5,899 nt of DNA from Bacteroidia bacterium (GTDB lineage: Bacteria; Bacteroidota; Bacteroidia; Flavobacteriales; Flavobacteriaceae): the NCBI GenBank assembly GCA_030429325.1, contig JAUICT010000155.1, positions 1 through 5,899 of the forward strand, written 5' to 3'. Shown here one piece after another: positions 5,883-5,899 of the stretch. Position numbers and translations under genes: made by a program. The notes beneath the pieces are model-generated. The model made no database searches. It had not been told where the DNA came from and worked only from the letters and a program-made list of their open reading frames with translations. Each line of letters starts with the position of its first letter. The first letter of the stretch is position 1.

Positions 5883-5899
5883 ATGAAAAATAGGGTTTT
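5883..5899 (+). CDS. Start of a possible downstream gene, cut by the window edge
   Basis: An ATG lies 10 bases after the symporter stop, on the same strand, followed by AAA AAT AGG GTT (MKNRV) with no stop before the edge. The tight spacing and lack of any terminator after the symporter suggest a second gene of the same operon. A basic MKN start would suit an exported or membrane protein, but five codons cannot identify anything. Confidence 0.35.

Overview
The window looks like an ordinary chromosomal stretch from a marine-type member of the Bacteroidota, most likely a flavobacterium. Three things point there: the gene families (an SDR-type mannonate oxidoreductase beside UxuA, a Nudix-related sugar regulator, a secreted DUF2911 protein, and a long SSS symporter); almost no Shine-Dalgarno sequences, with A-rich leaders; and several matches to the Bacteroidota -7 promoter element TAnnTTTG. 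The genus cannot be fixed from what is visible.

Layout. Positions 1-1661 (minus strand) hold a hexuronate catabolism operon: an SDR-family D-mannonate/fructuronate oxidoreductase, then mannonate dehydratase uxuA, which runs off the left edge. A 98-base intergenic region with a 19-bp palindrome separates this operon from a divergent gene at 1760-2455. That gene encodes an NrtR/AraR-type regulator (Nudix-like sensor plus winged helix) whose Nudix catalytic residues are lost. Next come an AT-rich hairpin, a promoter and a monocistronic gene for a secreted DUF2911 protein (2632-3171). This gene converges on a TauE/SafE-family membrane protein (3236-4000, minus) across a strong terminator hairpin. 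Diverging from the TauE gene is a 603-residue sodium:solute symporter (4061-5872, plus). A further ORF appears to start 10 bases after it and is cut by the window edge.

How the genes work together. Fructuronate is reduced to D-mannonate by the SDR, and D-mannonate is dehydrated to 2-keto-3-deoxygluconate by UxuA. The divergent regulator is the obvious candidate to control this operon through the palindrome; that is inference from position and family. The DUF2911, TauE and SSS genes form separate transcription units with no demonstrable link to uronate use, although an SSS carrier for a sugar or sugar acid would fit.

No mobile elements, CRISPR arrays, RNA genes or signs of recent transfer were seen. 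Nothing amounts to an undescribed system. The most testable new element is the regulator-palindrome pair.
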